From Megaustenia siamemsis (lineage: Eukaryota; Mollusca; Gastropoda; Stylommatophora; Ariophantidae): a DNA stretch of 64,000 nucleotides. The notes beneath the pieces are model-generated. The model saw nothing but the letters and a program-made list of their open reading frames with translations, was not told where the DNA came from and did not search any database. Within the stretch, counting starts at the first letter, position 1; the number at the start of each line of letters is the position of its first letter. A program made the translations under genes and the position numbers. Location of the stretch: the NCBI GenBank assembly GCA_032433765.1, contig JAVIAB010000051.1, positions 54,021,828-54,085,827 on the forward strand, in the 5' to 3' direction. Shown here in pieces: positions 21,480-32,435 of the stretch.

Positions 21480-22134
21480 GTAGTATACAAGGGTCCATTT
21501 GACCCGCATTTAGGTGCTAAATTAACAAAGATATATAGTGTGGTGCGCAGCGCACCGCATGCACACAAGAGACAGGGGGAGTTAACCACGACATTTCGTG
21601 TCCGGATGTTGACCTCTACTCTCGGTGACCCCGGAAGTGATCTGATTATGTCTGGTGTATGCTGACTTTGGAGTTCTTGATGTACTTGATCGATAGTGAT
21701 AGGTTAGTCGATTATACAACATCAATGAAAAACGATCAATATAAAACAGAAATCCAAAGATATATTTTATTCTTTTATTATCTCAATAGGTGTATAACAT
21801 ACAGTGGATATTATATAACATTACAAACGTAATTAGTACATTGAGTAAATATATAGTACAAGTATAACATTTATGTATAGCTATGAAGTTGGGTGTCTGC
21901 TTAGCTCTATGTCATAAATGAATCACAAGGGGTGAAACTTTTAGAGATTCCTGGTTAGTCTATGCTGGTAGCGTAAAGAGTTAAATATCTAGAGGCATAG
22001 TCGAGACGTTATCATTAGCTACCTTTCTTTTTATATAGAAATAGGAAAGAGCATTTCTTGTTTGACTGTAGGAAAATATATAATTATTTAAGACTTTGAA
22101 ACCTACATTTTTCCCACCCTTAGCACCTCGATAC
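21480..22134. repeat. Terminal unique module of the left arm
   Basis: Pairs with 29665-30318. It begins gtagtatacaagggtcc, has the short self-complementary gtgcgcagcgcac at about 21543-21555, and then AT-rich sequence without an ORF worth naming. By eye the two arms differ by only a few bases here (for example cattagct versus the complement of agctgatg near 22015). Confidence 0.8.
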
Positions 22135-22490
22135 CCTGTGTTATTGTCTATATAGAAAGTATACACGCAGCAAGACGGATCGACCAAGACAGCGATGGCG
22201 GTTAATGCCCCCCCCCCCATTTCTGCGTTTTGTTAAATGCCCTGTGTTTTTGTCTATATAGAATGTATACACGCAGCAAGACGGATCGACCAAGACACCG
22301 AGACCTCGATACCCTGTGTTATTGTCTATATAGAAAGTATACACGCAGCAAGACGGATCGACCAAGACAGCGATGGCGGTTAATGCCCCCCATTTCTGCG
22401 TTTTGTTAAATGCCTCTGTTATTTTCCTATATAGAAAGTATACACGCAGCAAGACGGATCGACCAACACAGCGAGACCTTGGTGAGCATA
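22135..22490. repeat. Direct repeats in the left arm carrying tatacacgcagcaagacg
   Basis: Four copies of a segment with agtatacacgcagcaagacg and gatcgaccaa (first bases near 22160, 22265, 22338 and 22437), spaced about 70-105 bp, linked by ggcggttaatgcccccc sequence. The mirror set in the right arm is at about 29320-29665. The C run at 22208-22218 is longer than its partner. Confidence 0.8.
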
Positions 22491-22569
22491 GGTGACCTCG
22501 TGATGCGCACTGCCTCACGATATGTGTGTGCTTGTAAATAAATAGTGTGTTGTGATGATTTGAAAAGGG

Positions 22570-23160
22570 AGGAAACCTCTCCGTCTCTATCTCTCTCTCT
22601 CCCTCTCCATCGCTCTCTCTCCCTCTCTCGCTATCTCTCTCCCGCTCCATCGCGCTCTCTCTCTCTCTCTCTCCAGCTCTGTCTCTTTCGATATCTCTCT
22701 CCTTCGCTGTCTCTATCTCTCGCTATCTCTCCAGCTCTATCGCTCTCTCTCGCTCCAGCTCTGTCTCTTTCGGTCTCGCTATCTCTCTCGCTTTCCATCT
22801 CTGTCTCTCGCTATCTCTCCAGCTCTATCTCTTTCGGACTCGCTATCTATCTCTCTCTTTCCATCTCTGTCTCTCGCTATCTCTCCAGCTCTATCTCTTT
22901 CGGACTCGCTATCTCTTTCTCTCTCTTTCCATATCTGTCTCTCGCTATCTATCCACCGCTCCATCGCTCTCTCTCTCTCTCTCGCTCCCTCTCCAGCTCT
23001 GTCTGTTTCCCTCTCGCTATCTCTCTCTCTCGGTATCTATCTCCCTCTCCACTGCTGTCTCTCTCTCTCTCCCTCACCATCTCTGTCTCTCTTGCTATCT
23101 CTCCCTCTCCATCGTGTTCTCTCTCTCCCTCTCCATCTTTCTCATCTATCCTCTCTTAGA
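22570..23160. repeat. Pyrimidine (CT-rich) tract of the left arm
   Basis: Nearly pure TCTC/CTCT with tcgct and ccagctctgtctctttcg interruptions. The right arm holds the purine counterpart at about 28640-29225. A shorter CT run is at 23317-23370. The Ser/Leu-rich open frames here (for example 22545-23159) are by-products of the composition. Confidence 0.9.
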
Positions 23161-23629
23161 CGTCTAACCTATCAGGCCACCCTCCCTCCTCTCCCTTTAT
23201 CTCTCCCACATCGTTCCGCCCTCCCGTATATTTTTAGCGTCCCTCCTATTGTAACACTTGATTATTCTCATCTTTTATGTCTAGCACCTCGCCTTCCTTC
23301 TCCTAGACTTCTCTGTATCTCTCTCTCTCTCTCTCTCTCTCTCGATCGCTCGCTCTCTCTCTCTCTCTTCTAACCCCTACTAGACTTCTTTCCTACCATT
23401 CGTACTTTATACACATCACCATTAATACAACCGAAATTCCTGTAATGATAACCTACCACATCGTTATGAGATAAGAGAAAAACAGAAAAAATTCAACTTA
23501 CACCGTAAAATATACCACTATAACACAGACCGCTAGACTGAACAGTACTATGAAAATAAACGTCCGTGAATCAAGCGCGCTTATAACACGAAGTTTCACA
23601 TGCAACTGGTAAATAAATGTTGGACGACA

Positions 23630-23815
23630 CTATTTCACTCTCGACTAACATCTAGACTAACCAATCAGAGAAGAGGATTTCTATCGGACACCCATCAACG
23701 AAATGACTAACCTTTAGATTAACCAATCAGAGAAGAGGATTTCTATCGGACACCCACCAACGAAGTGACTGACCTCTGGATTAACTAACCAGAGAAGAGG
23801 ATTACTGTTATCGTG
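23630..23815. repeat. ~62-bp direct repeats with CCAATCAG, left arm
   Basis: Two full copies and one diverged copy of attaaccaatcagagaagag followed by gatttctatcgg and acaccca. The mirror set is at about 28020-28190. Whether the CCAAT-like boxes act in transcription cannot be told from sequence. Confidence 0.75.
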
Positions 23816-23999
23816 ATAACTGACCTCATTTTCCACTTGAAGTGCTGTCGAGTCTGACGCATGGGTTACTTTAAAGCGATTCGGTCCTGATACAATCCAC
23901 CTGTCGGGTCATTGGTGGGGGAAATAATTCATGCGGCGGGTTACTTGAACGCGCTTTGACCCCTGATATAATATCAGAGGAGTTGCATAAGGCCCAAAA

Positions 24000-25634
24000 A
24001 TTACGCCAAATCGCAAACATTTTACTACCAGAACACAAAAAATTTTAACTCATAAGCGAAAAAGTCGACCTCAAAACCCTAAAAATCTACTCACATAGTC
24101 ATACTAGTTAGACACAACGAGCAGAAAGTTATATTCAAAGTCCAAAAAGAGTGGTCAAATCACTAACATTTTACCTCCAGAACACAAAAATGTAGGCTCA
24201 TACTCAAAAAAGCGACATCAAAACCATAAAAATCTACTCACATAGTCATACTAGTTAGACACATCGAACAGATAGTTACAGCCAAAGCCCCCCAAAAAAA
24301 GTTTGGTCAAATCGAAAATATTTTACCCACAGAACACAAAAATGTAGGCTCATACTAAAAAAATCGACCTCAACACCATAAAAAAGGTACTCACATAGTC
24401 ATACTAGTTAGACACATCGAACAGATAGTTACATCCAAAGTCCCAAAAAGAGTGGCCAAATCACTAACATTTTACCTCCAGAACACAAAAAATTTTAACT
24501 CATAAGCAAAAAAGTCGACCTCAAAACCCTAAAAATCTACTCACATAGTCATAATAGTTAGACACAACGAGCAGAAAGTTATATTCAAAGTCCAAAAAGA
24601 GTGGTCAAATCACTAACATTTTACCTCCAGAACACAAAAATGTAGGCTCATACTCAAAAAAAGCGACCTCAAAACCATAAAAATCTACTCACATAGTCAT
24701 ACTAGTTAGACACATCGAACAGATAGTTACAGCCAAAGCCCCAAAAAAAGTTTGGTCAAATCGAAAATATTTTACCCACAGAACACAAAAATGTAGGCTC
24801 ATACTAAAAAAATCGACCTCAACACCATAAAAAAGGTACTCACATAGTCATACTAGTTAGACACATCGAACAGATAGTTACATCCAAAGTCCCAAAAAGA
24901 GTGGCCAAATCACTAACATTTTACCTCCAGAACACAAAAATGTAGGCTCATACTCAAAAAAGCGACCTCAAAACCATAAAAATCTACTCACATAGTCATA
25001 CTAGTTAGACACATCGAACAGTTAGTTACAGCCAAAGTCCCAAAAAAAAAGTTTGGTCAAATCGAAAATATTTTACCCACAGAACACAAAAATGTAGGCC
25101 CATACTCAAAAAATCGACCTCAACACCATAAAAAGGTACTCACATAGTCATACTAGTTAGACACATCGAACAGATAGTTACATCCAAAGTCCCAAAAAGA
25201 GTGGCCAAATCACTAACATTTTACCTCCAGAACACAAAAATGTAGGCTCATACTCAAAAAAGCGACCTCAAAACCATAAAAATCTACTCACATAGTCATA
25301 CTAGTTAGACACATCGAACAGATAGTTACAGCCAAAGTCCCAAAAAAAGTTTGATCAAATCGAAAATATTTTACCCACAGAACACAAAAATGTAGGGTCA
25401 TACTCAAAAAATCGACCTCAACACCATAAAAAGGTACTCACATAGTCATACTAGTTAGACACATCGAACAGATAGTTACAGCCAAAGTCCCAAAAAGAGT
25501 GGCCAAATCACTAACATTTTACCTCCAGAACACAAAAATTTAGGCTCATACTAAAAAAGTCGACCTAAAAATCCAGAAAAAGCTACTCACATAGTCATAA
25601 TAGTTAGACACAACGAGTAGAAAGTTATATTCAA
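24000..25634. repeat. ~150-bp satellite-like array, left arm, 11 monomers
   Basis: The landmark catactagttagacaca recurs eleven times (about 24109, 24255, 24410, 24558, 24706, 24857, 25006, 25157, 25306, 25455 and 25607), a period near 150 bp. Monomers fall into at least two types (gtggccaaatcactaacatt versus gtttggtcaaatcgaaaata) that mostly alternate, giving a higher-order unit of two or three monomers. The right arm has only four copies (27240-27800). Confidence 0.9.
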
Positions 25635-26335
25635 GGTCCAAAAAACGTTATTTTAGACATCCCCATTGCAAAAATTTACATTAAAAAACCACTTTTATGA
25701 TTTTACCCCCTTAGCATTTTTGAGGGTTACGCCCATGAAATCGGTAAAAATCGTAAATTTTCACGCTAGGCAAACCCCAAACTTATTTTAGACATCCCCA
25801 TTGCAAAAATTTACATTAAAAACCACTTTTAGGATTTTACCCCCTTATCATTTTTTTACGGTTACGCCCCTGAAATCGATAAAAATCGTAAATTTAGCAC
25901 GTAGGCTTACTTAAAACTTTATTTTAGACATCCCCATACCAAAAATTTACTTAAAAATCACTTTTGAAATTGTTACCCCCCTTACCGTTTTTGAGGGTTA
26001 CGCCCCTGAAATCGGTAAAAATCGTAAATTTTCACTCTAGGCATAACCCAAACTTTATTTTAGACATCCCCACACCAAAAATTTACTTAAAAATCACTTT
26101 TGAAATTGTAACCCCCCTTACCATTTTTGAAGGTTATGCCCATGGAATCGATAAAAATCGTAAATTTAGCACGTAGGCTTACCTAAAACTTTATTTTAGA
26201 CATCCCCACACCAAAAATTAACTTAAAAATCACTTTTGAAATTGTTACCCCCCTTAAAATTTTTGAGGGTTACGCCCCTGAAATCGATAAAAAATTGAAA
26301 TATAACCTCAAGGCATACCTCCCACATAATTTTTG
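25635..26335. repeat. ~135-bp tandem array, left arm, about 5 monomers
   Basis: Each unit contains ttattttagacatcccca and gagggttacgcccctgaaat. Unit starts are near 25650, 25786, 25920, 26056 and 26191. The mirror array is 26535-27235, with the same number of units. Confidence 0.85.
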
Positions 26336-26394
26336 ACACCCCTACTTATCAAATTCCATAAAAAAAACAACAAAAAGCTAGTAGTAGGTGTGGC

Positions 26395-26479
26395 TGTTTA
26401 TCCATTCTAAAAGTGCACGTACATGCACCGAAACTGCACCAAAACCGGACGAGAAGTAGTATGTTCGATTATGTACACC
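26395..26479. other. Unpaired spacer at the centre of the giant inverted repeat
   Basis: 85 bp that do not pair between the arms. It contains the small palindrome-like gtgcacgtacatgcac at about 26416-26431. In a folded strand it would form the hairpin loop. Confidence 0.75.
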
Positions 26480-29400
26480 GCCACACCTACTACTAGCTTT
26501 TTGTTGTTTTTTTTATGGAATTTGATATGTAGGGGTGTCAAAAATTATGTGGGAGGTATGCCTTGAGGTTATATTTCAATTTTTTATCGATTTCAGGGGC
26601 GTAACCCTCAAAAATTTTAAGGGAGGTAACAATTTCAAAAGTGATTTTTAAGTTAATTTTTGGTGTGGGGATGTCTAAAATAAAGTTTTAGGTAAGCCTA
26701 CGTGCTAAATTTACGATTTTTATCGATTCCATGGGCGTAACCCTCAAAAATGGTAAGGGGGGTTACAATTTCAAAAGTGATTTTTAAGTAAATTTTGGTG
26801 TGGGGATGTCTAAAATAAAGCTTGGGGTATGCCTAGAGTGAAAATTTACGATTTTTACCGATTTCAGGGGCGTAACCCTCAAAAACGGTAAGGGGGGTAA
26901 CAATTTCAAAAGTGATTTTTAAGTAAATTTTTGGTATGGGGATGTCTAAAATAAAGTTTTAAGTAAGCCTACGTGCTAAATTTACGATTTTTATCGATTT
27001 CAGGGGCGTAACCCTCAAAAAATGATAAGGGGGTAAAATCCTAAAAGTGGTTTTTAATGTAAATTTTTGCAATGGGGATGTCTAAAATAAAGTTTGGGGT
27101 ATGCCTAGCGTGAAAATTTACGATTTTTACCGATTTCATGGGCGTAACCCTAAAAAATGCTAAGGGGGTAAAATCATAAAAGTGGTTTTTTATGTAAATT
27201 TTTGCAATGGGGATGTCTAAAATAACGTTTTTTGGACCTTGAATATAACTTTCTACTCGTTGTGTCTAACTATTATGACTATGTGAGTAGCTTTTTCTGG
27301 ATTTTTAGGTCGACTTTTTTAGTATGAGCCTAAATTTTTGTGTTTTGGAGGTAAAATGTTAGTGATTTGGCCACTCTTTTTGGGACTTTGGCTGTAACTA
27401 TCTGTTCGATGTGTCTAACTAGTATGACTATGTGAGTACCTTTTTTATGGTGTTGAGGTCGATTTTTTTAGTATGAGCCTACATTTTTGTGTTCTGTGGG
27501 TAAAATATTTTCGATTTGACCAAACTTTTTTGGGGGGCTTTGGCTGTAACTATCTGTTCGATGTGTCTAACTAGTATGACTATGTGAGTAGATTTTTATG
27601 GTTTTGAGGTCGCTTTTTTGAGTATGAGCCTACATTTTTGTGTTCTGGAGGTAAAATGTTAGTGATTTGACCACTCTTTTTGGACTTTGAATATAACTTT
27701 CTGCTCGTTGTGTCTAACTAGTATGACTATGTGAGTAGATTTTTAGGGTTTTGAGGTCGACTTTTTCGCTTATGAGTTAAAATTTGTTGTGTTCTGGAGG
27801 TAAAATGTTTGCGATTTGGCGTAATTTTTGGGCCTTATGCAACTCCTCTGATATTACATCAGGGGTCAAAGCGCGTTCAAGTAACCCGCCACATGAATTA
27901 TTTCCCCCACCAATGACCCGACAGGTGGATTGTATCAGGACCGAATCGCTTTAAAGTAACCCATGCGTCAGACTCGACAGCACTTCAAGTGGAAAATGAG
28001 GTCAGTTATCACGATAACAGTAATCCTCTTCTCCGATTAGTTAATCCAGAGGTCAGTCACTTCGTTGGTGGGTGTCCGATAGAAATCCTCTTCTCTGATT
28101 GGTTAATCTAAAGGTTAGTCATTTCGTTGATGGGTGTCCGATAGAAATCCTCTTCTCTGATTGGTTAGTCTAGATGTTAGTCGAGAGTGAAATAGTGTCG
28201 TCCAACATTTATTTACCAGTTGCATGTGAAACTTCGTGTTATAAGCGCGCTTGATTCACGGACGTTTATTTTCATAGTACTGTTAAGTCTAGCGGTCTGT
28301 GGTGTAGTGGTATATTTTACGGTGTAAGTTGAATTTTTTGTTTTTCTCTTATCTCATAACGATGTGGTAGGTTATCATTACAGGAATTTCGGTTGTATTA
28401 ATGGTGATGTGTATAAAGTACGAATGGTAGAAAAGAAGTCTAGTAGGGGTTAGAAGAGAGAGAGCGAGAGAGAGAGAGAGAGTGAGAGATACAGAGAAGT
28501 CTAGGAGAAGGAAGGCGAGGTGTTAGACATAAAAGATGAGAATAATCAAGTGTTACAATAGGAGGGACGCTAAAAATATACGGGAGGGCGGAACGATGTG
28601 GGAGAGATAAAGGGAGAGGAGGGAGGGTGGCCTGATAGGTTAGACGTCTAAGAGAGGATAGATGAGAAAGATGGAGAGGGAGAGAGAGAACACGATGGAG
28701 AGGGAGAGATAGCAAGAGAGACAGAGATGGTGAGGGAGAGAGAGAGAGAGACAGCAGTGGAGAGGGAGATAGATACCGAGAGAGAGAGATAGCGAGAGGG
28801 AAAGAGACAGAGCTGGAGAGGGAGCGAGAGAGAGAGAGAGCGATGGAGCGGGGGATAGATAGCGAGAGACAGAGATGGAAAGAGAGAGAAAGAGATAGCG
28901 AGTCCGAAAGAGATAGAGCTGGAGAGATAGCAAGAGACAGAGATGGAAAGAGAGATAGATAGCGAGTCCGAAAGAGATAGAGCTGGAGAGATAGCGAGAG
29001 ACAGAGATGGAAAGCGAGAGATAGCGAGACCGAAAGAGACAGAGCTGGAGCGAGAGAGAGCGATAGAGCTGGAGAGATAGCGAGAGATAGAGACAGCGAA
29101 GGAGAGAGATATCGAAAGAGACAGAGCTGGAGAGAGAGAGAGAGAGCGCGATGGAGCGGGAGAGAGATAGAGAGAGAGGGAGAGAGAGCGATGGAGAGGG
29201 AGAGAGAGAGATAGAGACGGAGAGGTTTCCTCCCTTTTCAAATCATCACAACACACTATTTATTTACAAGCACACACATATCGTGAGGCAGTGCGCATCA
29301 CGAGGTCACCTATGCTCACCAAGGTCTCGCTGTGTTGGTCGATCCGTCTTGCTGCGTGTATACTTTCTATATAGGAAAATAACAGGGCATTTAACAAAAC

Positions 29401-30318
29401 GCAGAAATGGGGGGCATTAACCGCCATCGCTGTCTTGGTCGATCCGTCTTGCTGCGTGTATACTTTCTATATAGACAATAACACAGGGTATCGAGGTCTC
29501 GGTGTCTTGGTCGATCCGTCTTGCTGCGTGTATACTTTCTATATAGACAAAAACACAGGGCATTTAACAAAACGCAGAAATGGGGGGCATTAACCGCCAT
29601 CGCTGTCTTGGTCGATCCGTCTTGCTGCGTGTATACTTTCTATATAGACAATAACACAGGGTATCGAGGTGCTAAGGGTGGGAAAAATGTAGGTTTCAAA
29701 GTCTTAAATAATTATATATTTTCCTACAGTCAAACAAGAAATGCTCTTTCCTATTTCTATATAAAAAGAAAGGTAGCTGATGATAACGTCTCGACTATGC
29801 CTCTAGATATTTAACTCTTTACGCTACCAGCATAGACTAACCAGGAATCTCTAAAAGTTTCACCCCTTGTGATTCATTTATGACATAGAGCTAAGCAGAC
29901 ACCCAACTTCATAGCTATACATAAATGTTATACTTGTACTATATATTTACTCAATGTACTAATTACGTTTGTAATGTTATATAATATCCACTGTATGTTA
30001 TACACCTATTGAGATAATAAAAGAATAAAATATATCTTTGGATTTCTGTTTTATATTGATCGTTTTTCATTGATGTTGTATAATCGACTAACCTATCACT
30101 ATCGATCAAGTACATCAAGAACTCCAAAGTCAGCATACACCAGACATAATCAGATCACTTCCGGGGTCACCGAGAGTAGAGGTCAACATCCGGACACGAA
30201 ATGTCGTGGTTAACTCCCCCTGTCTCTTGTGTGCATGTGGTGCGCTGCGCACCACACTATATATATCTTTGTTAATTTAGCACCTAAATGCGGGTTCAAA
30301 TGGACCCTTGTATACTAC
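26480..30318. repeat. Right arm of the giant inverted repeat
   Basis: Inverse order of the left-arm modules: ~135-bp array (26535-27235), ~150-bp array with four monomers (about 27240-27800), gcgcgttcaagtaacccgcc region (27870-27960), CCAAT repeats as attgg (28020-28190), purine tract (about 28450-29225), tatacacgcagcaagacg repeats (29320-29665) and terminal module (29665-30318). It is about 1,076 bp shorter than the left arm, close to seven 150-bp monomers. Confidence 0.85.
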
Positions 30319-30428
30319 TGTCATGGCATAGGAAATGTCAACAATAGAACTGATACGATGCACTGTAGATAGAAGATTGTGGAGGGACATGATCGCCTAC
30401 GCCAACCGGTATGGCACATGATGATGAA
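30319..30428 (+). mobile_element. RTE-like LINE (family 3), right part: 3' tail
   Basis: Continues the LINE broken at 21478: TIDRRLWRDMIAYANRYGT-like coding end, then a stop and the gatgatgaa tail. Directly after it the 32-bp minisatellite resumes (aataattgggctgtttgtct at 30429). Confidence 0.85.
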
Positions 30429-30475
30429 TAATTGGGCTGTTTGTCTAGTAATGTCTAGTAATGTACGCAATAATT
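30429..30475. repeat. 32-bp minisatellite (right remnant)
   Basis: One to two units of the array whose main body is 19395-19983, separated from it by the nested insertions. Confidence 0.85.
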
Positions 30476-30799
30476 ATGACCTGTCTTTATACGTTAAAAC
30501 TGTCGATATCGCCCCATGAGAGTCGCTGTAACAATCCAGAGGACGGTAATGGCCTCCAGTTCCATTAGTTGGGAGAGTGGGGGTGAAAGAAATAAGGAAA
30601 GTTGAAAACATAACGAAAGAAAAGAGGAAAAGATAATACAATTTTGAAGATGTGCGTGTTAGGATGATGAGATGAGAAAAGTCGTGGGTCAGATAAGTAA
30701 ATAAAATCACAGCATTTCAATTTGGGTGATGTTCGGTAAATCAATTCGGTCTTACAGTAATCGAAAATTACAATTCGTTCAGTTCTGTACAAAAATGTA

Positions 30800-31050
30800 G
30801 TAAAGAGCCCCCGTCACGCCAAGTGGCGTATAGGGATATGGTGATAGTGACCATACATTTTACAGACCTTCAGCACATGATTTTTGGGGTAATGTGGTCG
30901 GTATTACGCCCGTGCCGCTTTACTTCCCCAGAAGAAAATCCGGTACCCATTAAAGGCTTGGTGAACCCAGAAGTTGTCGGTTGGGATCGAACCTTACCCC
31001 TTGTCCTTTGTAGTCCAGTTCACTAAACACTGAGCTGTCGCGGCTCCCCG
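30800..31050 (-). mobile_element. SINE family B, full copy
   Basis: On the minus strand: head GGGGAGCCGCGACAGCTCAG (A box region), B box GGTTCGATCCC (near 30980, complement), linker CCATTAATGGGTACCGG-like, body AAGCGGCACGGGCG, and end CCACTTGGCGTGACGGGGG. Typical Pol III promoter layout; about 250 bp. Confidence 0.85.
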
Positions 31051-31139
31051 TTTAGTTATGTGAATAAGCGTAATAGTTCGACTACGAGTCTGATTACCTT
31101 GGACAGACCTGCAATTGTCTGTCCTGTTCTATTTCTCTG

Positions 31140-31435
31140 TATGTTTTGTTTTTGTCTCTGTATCTATCTGTCCTGGATATAAGTTTAGTCATGTCTCCTG
31201 TTCTATCTCTCTGTATGTTTTGTTTTGTCTCTGTATCTATCTGTCCTGGATATAAGTTTAGTCATGTCTCCTGTTCTATCTCTCTGTATGTTTTGTTTTG
31301 TCTCTGTATCTATCTGTCCTGGATATAAGTTTAGTCATGTCTCCTGTTCTAGCTCTCTGTATGTTTTGTTTTGTCTCTGTATCTGTCTATCTGTCCTGGA
31401 TATAAGTTTAGTCATGTCTATCTATTTGTCACCCT
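31140..31435. repeat. ~72-bp tandem repeat
   Basis: Four copies of a unit with ctgtcctggatataagttta and gtcatgtctcctgttct, at intervals of about 72, 72 and 80 bp. The long open frames here arise from the repeat. Confidence 0.85.
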
Positions 31436-32435
31436 ATCTCGCCTGCCTGTCCTATTTTTCCTCTCTGTCTGTCTTTTATCGTGGTATGTATGTTCTCTAT
31501 TCTCTGAATATCATTATATCATATCTCTCCTGTCCTCTCTGTTTGTATATATGTATGTCATATCTCTCCTGTCCGCTTTATCTGTATATATATATATATA
31601 TATATGTCATACCTCTCCTGTCCCGTCGGAATTTCCATACTGCACGTCTTTCAGTCCAATCCTGTCTATGTGGCTCGTCGCCCTGTCCGTCTATCATATA
31701 TGTCCTTCTAGCCATGTGTGTCTGTTCGTCTGTCTTCGTTTGCCCTGCTCTGTCTGTCTGTGTCCCATCTTGTCAGTCTGTCTGTTACCTATCATGCTTG
31801 TCTGTCTGATTCTGTCTGTCAGTCGTGTCCATGTTGTCTGTCTGTCTGTCCCGTCGTGTTTATATGCCTCGTCCTGCCTGTTGCCCCATCCAGGCTATCC
31901 TGTTTTGTCCCGCCAGGTTCTCTCCTGCCCATTTATGTGTGTTTTTCTGACCTGTCTGTGTGTCGTTCTTTTCGAGTAATCTTTGTTTGCCTCTCTGTTT
32001 TATCTATATGTCTGCTGCTATGTCCTGTCTGTCAGTCGTGTCCATGTTGTCTGTCTGTCTGTCCCGTCTTGTTTATATGCCTCGTCCTGCCTGTTGCCCC
32101 ATCCAGGCTATCCTGTTTGTCCCGCCAGGTTCTCTCCTGCCCATTTATGTGTGTTTTTCTGACCTGTCTGTTGTGTGTGTCGTTCTTTACGAGTCCTGTT
32201 TGTTTGCTTCTCTATTTTATCTATATGTCTGCTGCTCTGTCCTGTCTGTCAGTCTTTCATATCTGTCATTCCTCACTGATCACCTTTCCTGTATGTTCGA
32301 CTATATTTTCCGTCTGCTCTGTTTGCGTACCGTGTCCTCTTTGTTCGTTCTCATCGCTCTTTCTTGCCTGTCCCGCTCTGTTGTCCCTGTTATGCCCAGT
32401 CTGTCTGTTTGTCATTTAACACCTCACCACATATG
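31436..32435. repeat. Degenerate TCTG-rich DNA with an internal ~170-bp duplication
   Basis: Low-complexity tctgtctgtcc-type sequence. The segment from about 31815 to 31975 recurs at about 32026-32195 (offset near 211 bp), sharing ccatgttgtctgtctgtctg and gttgccccatccaggctat with few differences. No coding function is supported; the Ser/Cys/Leu-rich frames are compositional. Confidence 0.75.

Larger units (their letters stand above)
21479..30318. mobile_element. Giant foldback element: 8.84-kb inverted repeat
   Basis: The left arm 21480-26394 (4.9 kb) is the inverted copy of the right arm 26480-30318 (3.8 kb), around an 85-bp non-repeated spacer. It splits a family 3 LINE. The LINE sequence tgtcatg occurs at 21472-21478 and again at 30319-30325, and the uninterrupted LINE at 40401-42191 (minus) has this string once, so it is a 7-bp TSD. 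The termini read gtagtatacaagggtcc inward, with one unpaired T at 21479. Arms hold the same ordered modules: terminal unique region with gtgcgcagcgcac, a ~100-bp direct repeat, a pyrimidine tract, a ~62-bp repeat with CCAAT, a ~150-bp monomer array and a ~135-bp monomer array. No transposase or other enzyme is visible. Likely a non-autonomous DNA transposon of foldback type. Superfamily unknown; a 7-8-bp TSD would be compatible with P/Galileo-like, hAT-like or KDZ-like enzymes. Confidence 0.85.

Noticed and set aside
22545..23159. Ser/Leu-rich 204-codon frame, mirrored at 28648-29256
   Set aside because: Low-complexity CT tract inside the foldback arms. It exists in both arms only because the arms are inverted copies.
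28285..28345. tRNA-like box A (gtggtgtagtggtatattttacgg) in the foldback arm
   Set aside because: No matching B box at proper spacing; probably chance similarity.
21480..30318. The giant palindrome as an assembly or library foldback artefact
   Set aside because: The flanks are different, consecutive parts of one LINE, a TSD is present, the spacer is unique, and the arms differ in array copy number. An artefact would give identical flanks. Long reads would still be the decisive check.
21480..30318. The giant palindrome as a Polinton/Maverick or viral integration
   Set aside because: No polymerase, integrase or capsid-like frame is present, and the TSD does not fit the 6-bp Polinton type when the AG termini are used.
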